The translations under genes were made by a program, and so were the position numbers. The notes beneath the pieces are model-generated. The model was not told where the DNA came from. It worked only from the letters and a program-made list of their open reading frames with translations, and ran no database searches. A stretch of DNA of 64,000 nucleotides from an uncultured Clostridia bacterium (GTDB taxonomy: Bacteria > Bacillota > Clostridia > Lachnospirales > CAG-274): positions 1 to 64,000 of the forward strand of contig CANRBC010000008.1 of NCBI GenBank assembly GCA_947628755.1, in the 5' to 3' direction. This document shows positions 46,387-55,392 of this stretch, one piece after another (the first letter of the stretch is position 1; each line of letters opens with the position of its first letter).

Positions 46387-46419
46387 AAAAGACGCTGCGT
46401 TTTATATGCGGCGTCTTTT
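46387..46419 (+). terminator. Terminator after the ArsC/Spx gene
   Basis: AAAAGACGCTGC pairs with GCGGCGTCTTTT across a nine-base loop; the arms give U-runs on both strands, so it may work both ways. Confidence 0.85.
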
Positions 46420-46486
46420 GACGTGAAAAAAAAGAATGTTGCGTTGGAAATTTTTGTTTATCTTAATAGAGATTTTTTTGTTTTAA

Positions 46487-46585
46487 AACGACCCTTCCAC
46501 CATGCTTCGCATGGTCCCCCTCCCCTCCGACGCCTGCAATAAAACACGTTGCGTTTTATTGCAAGGCTAGGGGAGGCTGGGGTAT
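46487..46585. repeat. MITE-like repeat, family A, half copy
   Basis: This copy has AACGACCCTTCCACC, ATGCTTCGCAT, CCCCCTCCCCTCCGACGCCTGC and the AAAACACGTTGCGTTTT palindrome, and stops after GGGGAGGCTGGGG. A family B element follows 60 bases later, making a mosaic intergenic block. No gene is seen in 46386-46807. Confidence 0.8.
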
Positions 46586-46647
46586 TGGCGACGGCTCAGG
46601 TATCGTCTTTCAAAGTAAATAAGCGACATTGGGCAGCGTACACCTAA

Positions 46648-46735
46648 GGCTCCCCTTACGAGAAGGGGAGCTGTCAGCCCACGGCAGTAAGCCTGATTAA
46701 AAACAACTGTGAACGGGGCTGACTGAGAGGTCGAC
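46648..46735. repeat. Palindromic repeat, family B, copy 2
   Basis: GGCTCCCCTT-ACGAG-AAGGGGAGCT forms a hairpin, followed by TGTCAGCCC and its partner GGGGCTGAC, and the end GAGAGGTCGACC. The order of parts matches the copy at 101-190. Confidence 0.6.
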
Positions 46736-46807
46736 CTTATTAGCCTAAACAAAAATCAAACTTAACACCCCTCACCCTGTAATGCAATCTTAAAAAAATC
46801 GACCCCC

Positions 46808-47623
46808 TCACCTTCTGAACTCTCCCCTTATTTCCCTTACGTCGTTTACAATAATAAATGCGGCAGGGTCGATATTTTCGGCGACGGCTTTAAGGCGCAC
46901 AAGCTGTCTGGCAGGCACTACCACATACAGAAGACCCTTTTCCCTGTTTGAGTAAATACCCGTACATTTTATATAGGTAGCGCCTCTTTTAATATCGGTT
47001 ATTATCTGCTTGCCTATAATATGGCTTTTTTCGGATATTATAAATACAGCTTTGGCATAGTCCACACCGCTGAGTATGGCGTCTATCAGCTTGGATACCA
47101 CATATACGGACACAATGGCGTACATGGCGGGAGTTACTCCCAGCACAAGAGCGCTGCCCCCTATTATTATAATATCCAGAGCAAGGAGTATTTTAGTAAC
47201 GGAAATCTGAGGATACAGCTTGTTTATAAGCCTTGCGGCAAGGTCGCTGCCTCCTGTGGTAGCGCCTGCGCGGAACACAAGCCCAAGTCCCGTACCCGTC
47301 ATTATTCCGCCGAAAAGAGCAGCAAGAATTATATCCGTTTCTATAACGGGTAAAAGCCTTGTTGCTTCAAGAGCCGCCGAAAGAAAAACAGTGGCTAAGA
47401 GAGTATCCTTTACAAAGGGAAAGCCGTACATTTTATAGGCTGCCCAAAGCAAAGGAATATTTATTGCCATATTGGTGACGGACATAGGTATGCCCCACAT
47501 ACTCTGCGCTATTACGGCTATACCCGTAGCTCCTCCCGTAACAAGGGAATAGGGCTCAAGCAGAGTATTCAGTCCCGCCGCCATTATAGCTACGCCAAGT
47601 ATTATAGTTATCCATTTTATCAT
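46808..47623 (-). CDS. YitT family membrane protein (DUF161-DUF2179)
   Basis: The 271-residue protein has five or six membrane segments (starting TIILGVAIMAAGLNTLLEPYSLV, with VTGGATGIAVIAQ and GTGLGLVFRAGATTGGSDLAARL), then a cytosolic DUF2179 domain (KAVFIISEKSHIIGKQIITD, RGATYIKCTGIYSNREKGLLY). This is the YitT/YpjC family, of unknown transport role. It is transcribed toward the repeat block, opposite to rpmH. Confidence 0.9.
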   Translation of the reverse strand: MIKWITIILGVAIMAAGLNTLLEPYSLVTGGATGIAVIAQSMWGIPMSVTNMAINIPLLWAAYKMYGFPFVKDTLLATVFLSAALEATRLLPVIETDIILAALFGGIMTGTGLGLVFRAGATTGGSDLAARLINKLYPQISVTKILLALDIIIIGGSALVLGVTPAMYAIVSVYVVSKLIDAILSGVDYAKAVFIISEKSHIIGKQIITDIKRGATYIKCTGIYSNREKGLLYVVVPARQLVRLKAVAENIDPAAFIIVNDVREIRGEFRR

Positions 47624-47723
47624 AGCAAAAATATCCTTTTGGTAAATTTTGATAAGCTCATAAATTTAATTTAGCCAAATATTACAATTCTATAACAAAT
47701 AAGCCGAAATTTAAAAATTTTTC

Positions 47724-47752
47724 TTGACTATAAGCCGTATTTAATATATACT
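47724..47752 (+). promoter_or_regulatory. Promoter of the rpmH operon
   Basis: TTGACT, 17 bases, TATACT, ending 59 bases before rpmH. Confidence 0.75.
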
Positions 47753-47811
47753 AGGACTAGTGCTTGATTTGACTTTAAGTAAAATGTTCGTATGAGGGAG
47801 GTGCTTTTGAT

Positions 47812-47946
47812 ATGAAAATGACATTCCAGCCAAAGAAAAGACAGAGAAGCAAGGTTCACGGCTTCAGAAAGAGAATGAGTACTGCAAACGGCAGAAAGGT
47901 AATACTTGCAAGACGTAGAAAAGGCAGAAAGGTTTTATCTGCATAA
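47812..47946 (+). CDS. rpmH: 50S ribosomal protein L34
   Basis: The 44-residue highly basic protein reads [18 protein letters not shown] and ends with the L34 pattern [17 protein letters not shown] precedes the ATG. It opens the rpmH-rnpA-yidD-yidC-jag-mnmE order. In most Firmicutes rpmH stands next to dnaA and points away from it; here dnaA is 32 kb to the left. Confidence 0.98.
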   Translation: MKMTFQPKKRQRSKVHGFRKRMSTANGRKVILARRRKGRKVLSA

Positions 47947-48012
47947 GCCTGCAAAGTTCAGAAGCCCGCTTTTTAAGTGGGCTTTAGTGTTATTAGGAAA
48001 AGGGGAATTGGT

Positions 48013-48360
48013 ATGAAATTTACAGAGTCCCTTAAGAAAAACCATCAGTTCAGATTTGTATACAACAGAGGACGCTCCATAGCCAACAGGCTTCTTGTAA
48101 TGTACTCTGTCAGAAACAATACACAGCTAAACCGCTTCGGCATATCTGTCAGCAAAAAGGTGGGCAACAGCGTTGTTCGCAGCAGAATAACACGTCTTAT
48201 CAGAGAAAGCTACAGGCTAAACGAGGCGGATATACAGTCGGGATACGATATTGTTATAATAGCCCGCGCGTCGGCAAAGGGCGCAGCATACAGAGAAATG
48301 GAGAGCGCTCTTTTGCATTTACTTAAAAAGCAGAGATTACTAAGGTCAAAGGAAGATTGA
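48013..48360 (+). CDS. rnpA: Ribonuclease P protein component
   Basis: The 115-residue basic protein has [20 protein letters not shown] and the RNR-type motif [19 protein letters not shown]. It assists RNase P RNA in cutting tRNA 5' leaders. I start at the ATG at 48013, which has AGGAAAAGGGG upstream; a longer frame from 47977 lacks this. It ends one base before yidD. Confidence 0.96.
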   Translation: MKFTESLKKNHQFRFVYNRGRSIANRLLVMYSVRNNTQLNRFGISVSKKVGNSVVRSRITRLIRESYRLNEADIQSGYDIVIIARASAKGAAYREMESALLHLLKKQRLLRSKED

Positions 48361-48361
48361 A

Positions 48362-48571
48362 ATGAAAGCAGCAGCACTGTTTTTAATAGGCTTTTACAGA
48401 AAATATATTACACCGCTTACACCTAAGAGTTGTAGATTTGAACCGACCTGCTCAGCCTATGCCTATGAGGCTTTTGAGAAGTACGGATTTTGTAGAGGGG
48501 CGTATCTGAGTGTAAAGAGAATACTAAAGTGTCACCCGCTGCACAAGGGTGGGTACGACCCGGTACCGTAA
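48362..48571 (+). CDS. yidD: Membrane protein insertion efficiency factor YidD
   Basis: The 69-residue protein carries the family signature: [20 protein letters not shown] (starting residue 11) followed by [12 protein letters not shown] and [13 protein letters not shown]. YidD binds the inner membrane and aids insertion by YidC. It sits between rnpA and yidC, the standard place. Confidence 0.95.
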   Translation: MKAAALFLIGFYRKYITPLTPKSCRFEPTCSAYAYEAFEKYGFCRGAYLSVKRILKCHPLHKGGYDPVP

Positions 48572-48586
48572 AGGAGGATATAAACC

Positions 48587-49624
48587 TTGTTAGTCCCTAA
48601 TTTGTTAGTTGTTGCCCGTAATGTTATGAAAGACCCGGGCATTATAGTAGGACCTATATCCTGGATATTAGGACAGGTCATCAATATATTTTTCACCATA
48701 ATATACAAGCTGGGCATTCATGCCAACGCTTTGGGTATATCTATTATTTTGCTTACTATTTTTACACGACTTCTCATGACGCCTATTGCCTATAAGCAGC
48801 AGAAGTCCATGTTCAAGATGCAGGCTCTTGCCCCCGAGCTTAAAAAGATACAGGAAAAATACAAGGGCTCTCAGACAGACCCCGAAATAGCCAGAAAGCT
48901 GCAAATGGAAACCGCCAAGCTCTATCAGGAGAACGACTGCTCTCCCTTCAGCGGCTGTTTGCCTATGTTTATACAGCTGCCTATTTTCTTCGGTCTGTAC
49001 CACGTAATGCAGAACCCCTTTAAGTATATCGATATTATCAATCAGATTTACACCGCCTTTTCAACAGAGGTGCTTACGGCAGCAGGCACAAGCGAAGCTG
49101 TCAGAAGCCTTGTGCTTCACTTTGGCGAGCTTTGTAAGATACCAGACGGTACGCAAATCGTTCCTGCCGTATTCAACAGAATAATAAATGTACTTGAGCC
49201 TGCGGATATAAAGCAGCTTCTTGCAGCTGTAAATTCACAGCAGCTCACAGATATATACAATCAGAAGGTGAGCATGGAGTATTTCCTTGGACTTAACCTT
49301 ACGGAGACCGTAGGTCTTTCCTTAAGCCCAAAGCTGATAATTCCCATACTCTCCGGCGGTACGACATATCTTTCCTCATGGCTTATTTCAAGAAAAAATC
49401 CGACTACAGACCCTGCCATGAAGACGCAGCAGAGAATAATGAACATAACTATGCCTCTTATGATGGCTTGGATTACATTATCGCTGCCCGGAGGTATCGG
49501 TATATACTGGATAACCTCAAATATTTTCATGGTACTGCAGCAGGTAATACTGAACAGACATTTTTCAAAATCAGGCGCTCTCGATATAGTTGTGCCTAAG
49601 ACAAAAAAGGGAGGAAAAAGATAA
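48587..49624 (+). CDS. yidC: Membrane protein insertase YidC/Oxa1
   Basis: The 345-residue insertase begins at a TTG, preceded by AAAGGAGG at eight bases. It has five membrane segments (first GPISWILGQVINIFFTIIYKLG; also SIILLTIFTRLLMTPIAY, MFIQLPIFFGLYHVM and MPLMMAWITLSLPGGIGIYW), and a charged cytosolic loop (KKIQEKYKGSQTDPE). There is no lipobox cysteine, unlike SpoIIIJ/YqjG of Bacillus. The last 20 residues are Lys-rich. It ends directly before jag. Confidence 0.95.
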   Translation: MLVPNLLVVARNVMKDPGIIVGPISWILGQVINIFFTIIYKLGIHANALGISIILLTIFTRLLMTPIAYKQQKSMFKMQALAPELKKIQEKYKGSQTDPEIARKLQMETAKLYQENDCSPFSGCLPMFIQLPIFFGLYHVMQNPFKYIDIINQIYTAFSTEVLTAAGTSEAVRSLVLHFGELCKIPDGTQIVPAVFNRIINVLEPADIKQLLAAVNSQQLTDIYNQKVSMEYFLGLNLTETVGLSLSPKLIIPILSGGTTYLSSWLISRKNPTTDPAMKTQQRIMNITMPLMMAWITLSLPGGIGIYWITSNIFMVLQQVILNRHFSKSGALDIVVPKTKKGGKR

Positions 49625-50509
49625 ATGAAGACTTTAGATTTTACGGGAAAGAGCATTAACGAGGCTGTGGACAAGGCCCACGAGGAGCTTGGCATTGCCT
49701 ACGCGGATATAGATTTTGAAGTAATAGAAGAAGCAAGCAAGGGATTTTTAGGCATAGGCGCTAAGCCTGCCAAAATCAGAGTTACAATAAAGGAGGAGGG
49801 CGACGAGGAAAAGCCCGAAGCTCCCGAGCCTAAAAAAGAAGCTAAAAGACACGAAAAACGCGAAAGACATGAAAGAAAGGAATTCAGAAAGCCGGAGGCA
49901 GCTCCCGAAATCACTGAGCCTGAAATAAAGCCCGAAGCAGAGGAGGCTCATAATACGGAAGCAGTCGTTTCTCCCTCAGAGCAGGAGGACGATTCTCAGA
50001 GCGAAAGAGCCAACCTTACCGAAGAGGATAGGTCTGCCATAATAGCCTCCGCTGTGGATTTCCTTAATTCCGTATTCGGCAAAATGGGTATGAAGGTAGA
50101 CCTTCAGGTAACATTTGACGATAACAAGCACCTTTTCATAAATATGGAGGGTGAAAATATGGGTACTATAATAGGTAAGAGAGGTCAGACCCTTGACAGC
50201 CTCCAGTACCTTACAAACCTTGTTGTAAACAAGGGCGAATATCCCTATATGAACGTTACTCTCGATACTGAGGACTACAGAGCCAAGAGAAAGAAAACTC
50301 TTGAAAACCTTGCCTTTAATCTTGCAAAAAAGGCTAAGCACAACAGAAGAAACGTTACTCTTGAGCCTATGAACCCTTATGAGAGGAGAATAATACACGC
50401 CACTCTGCAAAACGACAGATATGTTACTACCTACAGCGAGGGCGTTGAACCATACAGATATGTTGTAATAGCCTTAAAGAGCAATTACAATAAGAGAAAT
50501 AACTACTAA
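49625..50509 (+). CDS. jag: RNA-binding protein Jag/KhpB (Jag_N-KH-R3H)
   Basis: The 294-residue protein has a Jag_N domain (KTLDFTGKSINEAVDKAHEE with EEASKGFLGIG), a charged linker of about 75 residues rich in Glu, Lys, Arg and Pro, then a KH domain with the IIGKRGQTLDSLQ motif and an R3H domain (PYERRIIHATLQNDRYVTTYS). In Streptococcus the protein affects cell elongation. The start ATG follows the yidC stop after one base. A terminator at 50515-50544 separates it from mnmE. Confidence 0.94.
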   Translation: MKTLDFTGKSINEAVDKAHEELGIAYADIDFEVIEEASKGFLGIGAKPAKIRVTIKEEGDEEKPEAPEPKKEAKRHEKRERHERKEFRKPEAAPEITEPEIKPEAEEAHNTEAVVSPSEQEDDSQSERANLTEEDRSAIIASAVDFLNSVFGKMGMKVDLQVTFDDNKHLFINMEGENMGTIIGKRGQTLDSLQYLTNLVVNKGEYPYMNVTLDTEDYRAKRKKTLENLAFNLAKKAKHNRRNVTLEPMNPYERRIIHATLQNDRYVTTYSEGVEPYRYVVIALKSNYNKRNNY

Positions 50510-50514
50510 AACAC

Positions 50515-50544
50515 AAGGCATGGGCGAAAAGCCTGTGCCTTTTT
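50515..50544 (+). terminator. Terminator between jag and mnmE
   Basis: AAGGCATGGGC pairs with GCCTGTGCCTT across GAAAA and is followed by TTTTT. Confidence 0.85.
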
Positions 50545-50574
50545 AAAAGGTAAAAGGAAAAAGGGGGCGTATTT

Positions 50575-51942
50575 ATGCTTAAGGTAAATTTATCCGATAC
50601 CATAGCCGCAATATCAACTGCCGCAGGCAGCGGCGGTATAGGTATAGTGCGCATAAGCGGCAATGAAGCCATATATATAGCTGACAGCATATTCATATCC
50701 CCCAAGGGCAAGAAACTGGCGGAGCAGAAAAGCCATACCATACACTACGGCAGTATATACGACGAGGGCAATATAATAGACGAGGTGCTTGTAAGCCTAA
50801 TGAAAGCGCCGAACACATATACCCGCGAGGACGTAGTCGAGATAAACACCCACGGCGGTTACAGAGCCGTGACTGCCGTATTAAAAGCGGTTATCAGAAA
50901 AGGCGCAAGACTTGCCGAGCCTGGCGAGTTTACAAAAAGAGCCTTTTTAAACGGCAGAATAGACCTTACACAAGCGGAAGCCGTATCGGATATTATAAAT
51001 GCAAAGACGGACAAAAGCAGAGAACTGGCAGTAGCCAGACTTAAGGGCAGGCTTTCTGCAGAAATAAAGGAAATACGGGAAAGTATTCTGACAATGCTTG
51101 CCCATATAGAGGCGGCAATAGCCTATCCGGAGCATGACGACGAAACCATGACCTATTCTATGATAGAAAAGGGAACGAGGGAGGCTCTGGCAAGGGTAGA
51201 CAGGCTTATAGCCACAGCAGACACAGGCAAAATATATAACGACGGCATAAAGACTGTCATACTGGGCAAGCCCAATGTAGGCAAGTCCTCTCTGCTGAAT
51301 ACGCTTCTTGAGGAGGACAGAGTCATAGTCACCGATATTCCCGGCACTACAAGGGATGTGGTATCCGAGTATATAAACGTAGGCGGTATACCTCTCAATA
51401 TAATAGATACGGCAGGCATAAGGGCTACTGACGATATTATAGAGAAAATAGGTGTTGACAAATCCCGCAGACTGGCGGAGGAGGCAGACCTTATACTGCT
51501 TATGTTTGACGGCAGCAGGGAATTAAGCGACGAGGACAGAGAGCTTATAGCCCTTACAAGGGATAAAAAGACAATAGCCCTTATAAATAAGCTGGATTTG
51601 GAGCGAAGGCTGGATATAAAGGATATAGACGCTATAAATATATCGATAAAGAACAATACAGGCATAACGGAAATTTATGACAGAATAAAGGAAATGTTTG
51701 CACTTGGAGATATTGAAAGCAGCAACGAGGCGCTTATTTCAGGCGAAAGAAATAAGGCAAGCCTTTTAAGGGCAAAGCAATACCTTGAAAACGTAATTGA
51801 AACCGTTGAAAATACCATGCCCGAGGACTTTGTTTCAATGGATCTTACAGCCGCTTATGAGGCTTTGGGCGAAATAACCGGCGAGACCCTTGAGGAGGAT
51901 ATTATAGACAAGATTTTCAGCGAATTTTGTCTTGGAAAATAA
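50575..51942 (+). CDS. mnmE: tRNA modification GTPase MnmE
   Basis: The 455-residue protein has the folate-binding N domain (DTIAAISTAAGSGGIGIVRISG, as two strands), a helical domain holding a GTPase with G1 GKPNVGKSSLLN, G3 DTAGIRATDD and G4 NKLD, and the conserved C-terminal CLGK, whose Cys is needed for activity. With MnmG it makes the aminomethyl-type wobble uridine in tRNA. In this genome mnmG is separated from it by an inserted satD-DUF3307 pair. Confidence 0.96.
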   Translation: MLKVNLSDTIAAISTAAGSGGIGIVRISGNEAIYIADSIFISPKGKKLAEQKSHTIHYGSIYDEGNIIDEVLVSLMKAPNTYTREDVVEINTHGGYRAVTAVLKAVIRKGARLAEPGEFTKRAFLNGRIDLTQAEAVSDIINAKTDKSRELAVARLKGRLSAEIKEIRESILTMLAHIEAAIAYPEHDDETMTYSMIEKGTREALARVDRLIATADTGKIYNDGIKTVILGKPNVGKSSLLNTLLEEDRVIVTDIPGTTRDVVSEYINVGGIPLNIIDTAGIRATDDIIEKIGVDKSRRLAEEADLILLMFDGSRELSDEDRELIALTRDKKTIALINKLDLERRLDIKDIDAINISIKNNTGITEIYDRIKEMFALGDIESSNEALISGERNKASLLRAKQYLENVIETVENTMPEDFVSMDLTAAYEALGEITGETLEEDIIDKIFSEFCLGK

Positions 51943-51943
51943 T

Positions 51944-51965
51944 ATATAGGCATTTAAGCCTATAT
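51944..51965 (+). terminator. Hairpin after mnmE
   Basis: ATATAGGC pairs with GCCTATAT across ATTTAA and is followed by TCTAAAAAAATAG; it may be the mnmE terminator or part of the operator cluster in front of satD. Confidence 0.5.
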
Positions 51966-51983
51966 TCTAAAAAAATAGTCATA

Positions 51984-52028
51984 AACGCCTATATTTTATA
52001 ATTATAGGCGTTATCGCCTATAATTATA
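51984..52028 (+). promoter_or_regulatory. Palindrome cluster, candidate satD operator
   Basis: A perfect inverted repeat with 14-base arms (TATAATTATAGGCG at 51997-52010, spacer TTAT, CGCCTATAATTATA at 52015-52028) ends exactly where the -35 box begins. A third half-site AACGCCTATA at 51984-51993 forms an overlapping repeat with TATAGGCGTT at 52003-52012. The core GCCTATA also occurs twice in the hairpin at 51944-51965. Confidence 0.7.
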
Positions 52029-52057
52029 TTGACAGATATATTAAAGTGCTGTATAAT
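52029..52057 (+). promoter_or_regulatory. Consensus promoter of satD
   Basis: TTGACA, 17 bases, TATAAT: a perfect sigma-A promoter ending 22 bases before the satD start. The palindrome is directly upstream. Confidence 0.85.
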
Positions 52058-52079
52058 TACTGCGAAGAAGGTGAGCAAT

Positions 52080-52745
52080 ATGTATTTTAATAATGATAAA
52101 AAGCAGTATATTGCTATAATAGGCGATATTGTTGACTCTAAAAAAATACAGGACAGGGACAAAGCGCAAAGCAGGCTTAAGGATACATTGTCAGCTGTGA
52201 ATAAGTGGTATAGCAACAGCATTGCTTCTGATTTTATAATAACCCTTGGAGATGAATTTCAAGGATTATTGAAAAGCGGTGAAGAAGCCATAAGGATAAT
52301 AGAGGAAATAGAGTATAAGATGTATCCCGTAAAAATAAGATTCGGAATAGGAATAGGGGAAATAACTACGGAAATAGACCCTAAAATGTCCTTAGGCGCA
52401 GATGGACCGGCATATTACAATGCAAGACAGATGATAGAAGAGCTAAAAGCTATAAAAAATAAGACAGGAGAATATAACATTAAATTAAAGTCGGGAAATG
52501 ACTGCGATATTTTGATAAATGTTATATTTTCTCTTTTGTATGTATTGAAAAGCCATTGGACAGATAGGCAAAGAGAAGTGGTGCACGCATCATATTACTA
52601 TACGGTAAGACAGAGCAGGATAGCGGAAATGTTCAAAATGACACAGCCTACCATACAGCAAATACTTAAAAGAGCAAATTATGTCAAATACGGAAATGCT
52701 ATGGAAACTCTGGAAAAAATACTTTCTGAAATAGGGGAGAATTAA
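52080..52745 (+). CDS. satD: SatD family protein with C-terminal HTH
   Basis: The 221-residue protein has YIAIIGDIVDSKKIQDRDKAQ at the N-terminus (taken as YIAIIGDIVDSKK and IQDRDKAQ) and LGDEFQGLLKSGEEAI near residue 55, features of the SatD family. The C-terminal part has a helix-turn-helix (SRIAEMFKMTQPTIQQILKR). I place the start at 52080, after AAGGTGAG; a TTG frame from 52029 would begin inside the promoter itself. SatD is known by name from an acid-tolerance operon of Streptococcus mutans, but its activity is unclear. It precedes a DUF3307 gene by three bases. Confidence 0.85.
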   Translation: MYFNNDKKQYIAIIGDIVDSKKIQDRDKAQSRLKDTLSAVNKWYSNSIASDFIITLGDEFQGLLKSGEEAIRIIEEIEYKMYPVKIRFGIGIGEITTEIDPKMSLGADGPAYYNARQMIEELKAIKNKTGEYNIKLKSGNDCDILINVIFSLLYVLKSHWTDRQREVVHASYYYTVRQSRIAEMFKMTQPTIQQILKRANYVKYGNAMETLEKILSEIGEN

Positions 52746-52748
52746 CCT

Positions 52749-53456
52749 ATGTTTAAAATCAATTTTATGATATTATTTTTTGTCCATATATTATGTGATT
52801 TTTATTTCCAGACAGACAAAATGGCAGAAAGGAAAAACGAGGATATTAAAATTTTGCTTCTGCATTGTATAATTTATGCCGTTATTTCATTTACAGCTAT
52901 AATGCTGCTGTTAAAAAATTCTTTGGCAGCAGCTATACTTGTAAGCGCAGGTCATTTTGTTGTAGATATTCTTAAATTTATGCTTATTAAGAATAATATA
53001 AGAATAAAGAAAAAGACCGTGTATATAACAGACCAGCTTATACATATTGCCTTTTTAATGGCGGGAGCATATATTCTCCGCCACGAAGAGTCTGTAATAA
53101 ACAGTATAAATATAGGGGTTGAGTCATCATTTGTTGTTGGAATACCGTTGCTTGCCGTTCTTATGCATAAGCCTGCCAACATTACAATAAAAAGGCTCAT
53201 AGAAGAATACAAACCGATTAGAAATACTGTTGAAAGTAACAACAGCACAGGTGCATTTATAGGAACTGTAGAAAGGTATATAATACTTATACTGCTGTAT
53301 TTAAATCAGTATTCTGTCATAGGTCTTGTACTTACGGCAAAGTCAATAGCAAGGTATCATGAAATGGAGGACAGAGAGTTTGCCGAGTATTATCTTATAG
53401 GCACTCTTCTCAGTATGCTTATAGTAATAGTATCATATCTGATTATACTGAAATAA
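52749..53456 (+). CDS. DUF3307 family membrane protein
   Basis: The 235-residue protein has about six membrane segments and begins with LFFVHILCDFYFQTDKMAERK, the typical HxxxDFxxQTD pattern of DUF3307. Another conserved-looking part is SAGHFVVDILKF with His and Asp in a membrane segment, hinting at a metal or polar site. SatD-DUF3307 pairs recur in Firmicutes; I know of no settled function. It follows satD by three bases and is probably cotranscribed from the satD promoter. Confidence 0.85.
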   Translation: MFKINFMILFFVHILCDFYFQTDKMAERKNEDIKILLLHCIIYAVISFTAIMLLLKNSLAAAILVSAGHFVVDILKFMLIKNNIRIKKKTVYITDQLIHIAFLMAGAYILRHEESVINSINIGVESSFVVGIPLLAVLMHKPANITIKRLIEEYKPIRNTVESNNSTGAFIGTVERYIILILLYLNQYSVIGLVLTAKSIARYHEMEDREFAEYYLIGTLLSMLIVIVSYLIILK

Positions 53457-53499
53457 TGCGGTTTTCAGAGATTTCTCATAAAAAACGTGAGGTGAAAGT

Positions 53500-55383
53500 A
53501 TGGAAAAGCTGTATACTGCCGACGAAGTGGATATATGTGTAATAGGCGCAGGGCACGCAGGCTGCGAGGCGGCTCTGGCTGCGGCAAGAATGGGTCTTAG
53601 CACCATACTTTTTGCCATAAATCTGGACAGTATAGCCATGATGCCCTGTAATCCCAATGTAGGAGGAAGCTCAAAGGGACATCTTGTAAAGGAAATAGAC
53701 GCTCTTGGCGGCGAAATGGGCAAAAATATAGACAAGACATATATACAGACAAGAATGCTTAACACGGGCAAGGGACCTGCCGTGTATTCTCTCAGAGCCC
53801 AGGCGGACAAGGCAAAGTACCACACAGAGATGAAGAAAACTCTTGAAAATACGGAAAATCTTCTTGTGCGCCAGGGTGAGATAACGGATATAGTTACGGA
53901 AAACGGCGAAATAAGGGGAGTTGTTTCCGAAAGCGGCGCTTTGTACAAATGCAAGGCTGCCGTTATATGCACAGGCACATATCTTAAGGCAAGGTGTCTG
54001 TACGGCGATACCATTATAGAAAGCGGACCTAACGGCTTAAGGCGAGCCAACGGCTTAAGCGACTGCCTTAAAAAGCTGGGTATACGGCTTTTCCGCTATA
54101 AGACAGGCACTCCTGCCAGAGTTGACAGGAGGAGTATAGATTTTTCAAAGATGAAGGAGCAGCCCGGAGACAAAAATATTGTGCCCTTTTCATTTGAAAA
54201 CAGACCCGAGGACATAGAAAGAGAGCAGATAAGCTGCTATCTCACCTATACCAACGAAAAGACCCATGATATTATAAGGGCGAATCTTGATCGTTCTCCC
54301 CTTTATTCGGGAGTTATAGAGGGCACAGGTCCGAGATATTGTCCCTCTATAGAGGACAAGGTAGTGCGTTTTGCAGACAAGACCCGACATCAAATATTTA
54401 TAGAGCCTGAGGGCGAGGATACCAACGAAATGTATGTACAGGGCATGAGCTCATCTCTTCCCGAGGACGTGCAGATAGCCATGTATAGGACGCTGCCGGG
54501 GCTTGAAAACGTGCGCTTTACCCGTACCGCTTATGCCATAGAGTACGACTGTATAGACGCCAATCAGCTTAAGCTGACACTTGAATTCAAGAGTATAAAG
54601 GGTCTTTTCAGTGCAGGTCAGTTCAATGGTACAAGCGGCTATGAGGAGGCTGCGGCGCAGGGTATAATAGCAGGCATAAATGCAGCCGCCTTCTGCAAGG
54701 GAATCGAACAGCTTGTGCTTGACCGCTCACAGGCGTATATAGGCGTTCTTATAGACGATATTGTTACAAAGGAAAGCAGAGAGCCTTACAGAATGATGAC
54801 CTCCAGAGCAGAGTATCGTCTGCTTCTGAGACAGGACAATGCGGATTTAAGGCTTACGGAAATAGGCTATAAATACGGTCTTATTTCACAGGAGAGGTAC
54901 GACAGATTCCTTGCTAAGAAAGAGGCTATTGAAAAGGAAATAAAGAGAATAGGCAAAATCAATTTCGGACCGTCGGAGCAGCTCAATTCGGTGCTTGAAG
55001 GCTTTGGCACAGCTCCCGTATCAACAGGAATCAATATGACGGATATTATAAAGCGTCCCGAAATGGACTATGACAAGCTGGCAATTCTCGATACAGACAG
55101 ACCGCAGCTTGACTACGATATAAGAGAACAGGTGAATATACAGATAAAGTACGAGGGATATATTTCAAGACAGATGAAGCAGGTGCAGCAGTTCAAGAAG
55201 CTGGAGGGACGCAGGATACCCGATGATATTGACTACGACAATGTAAAGGGTCTTCGTCTTGAAGCTACGCAGAAGTTTAAGGCAGTGCGCCCCGTCAATA
55301 TAGGACAGGCAAGCAGAATAAGCGGCGTTTCTCCTGCCGATGTAAATATGCTTCTGGTATATCTTAACAGCTTAGCGTTATAA
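53500..55383 (+). CDS. mnmG: tRNA uridine modification enzyme MnmG (GidA)
   Basis: The 627-residue FAD protein opens with the dinucleotide motif [19 protein letters not shown], followed by the GidA signature region [17 protein letters not shown] and [13 protein letters not shown], the second GidA signature near residue 370 ([19 protein letters not shown]) and the MnmE-binding C-terminal helices ([17 protein letters not shown]). It partners MnmE in wobble uridine modification. The usual next genes rsmG and parA are not here; nagA follows after nine bases. Confidence 0.96.
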   Translation: MEKLYTADEVDICVIGAGHAGCEAALAAARMGLSTILFAINLDSIAMMPCNPNVGGSSKGHLVKEIDALGGEMGKNIDKTYIQTRMLNTGKGPAVYSLRAQADKAKYHTEMKKTLENTENLLVRQGEITDIVTENGEIRGVVSESGALYKCKAAVICTGTYLKARCLYGDTIIESGPNGLRRANGLSDCLKKLGIRLFRYKTGTPARVDRRSIDFSKMKEQPGDKNIVPFSFENRPEDIEREQISCYLTYTNEKTHDIIRANLDRSPLYSGVIEGTGPRYCPSIEDKVVRFADKTRHQIFIEPEGEDTNEMYVQGMSSSLPEDVQIAMYRTLPGLENVRFTRTAYAIEYDCIDANQLKLTLEFKSIKGLFSAGQFNGTSGYEEAAAQGIIAGINAAAFCKGIEQLVLDRSQAYIGVLIDDIVTKESREPYRMMTSRAEYRLLLRQDNADLRLTEIGYKYGLISQERYDRFLAKKEAIEKEIKRIGKINFGPSEQLNSVLEGFGTAPVSTGINMTDIIKRPEMDYDKLAILDTDRPQLDYDIREQVNIQIKYEGYISRQMKQVQQFKKLEGRRIPDDIDYDNVKGLRLEATQKFKAVRPVNIGQASRISGVSPADVNMLLVYLNSLAL

Positions 55384-55392
55384 TTTAGAACC

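Noticed and set aside
52029..52079. TTG start for satD giving 17 extra residues
   Set aside because: The TTG is the -35 box of a consensus promoter; transcription would begin downstream of it. The ATG at 52080 has a ribosome site.
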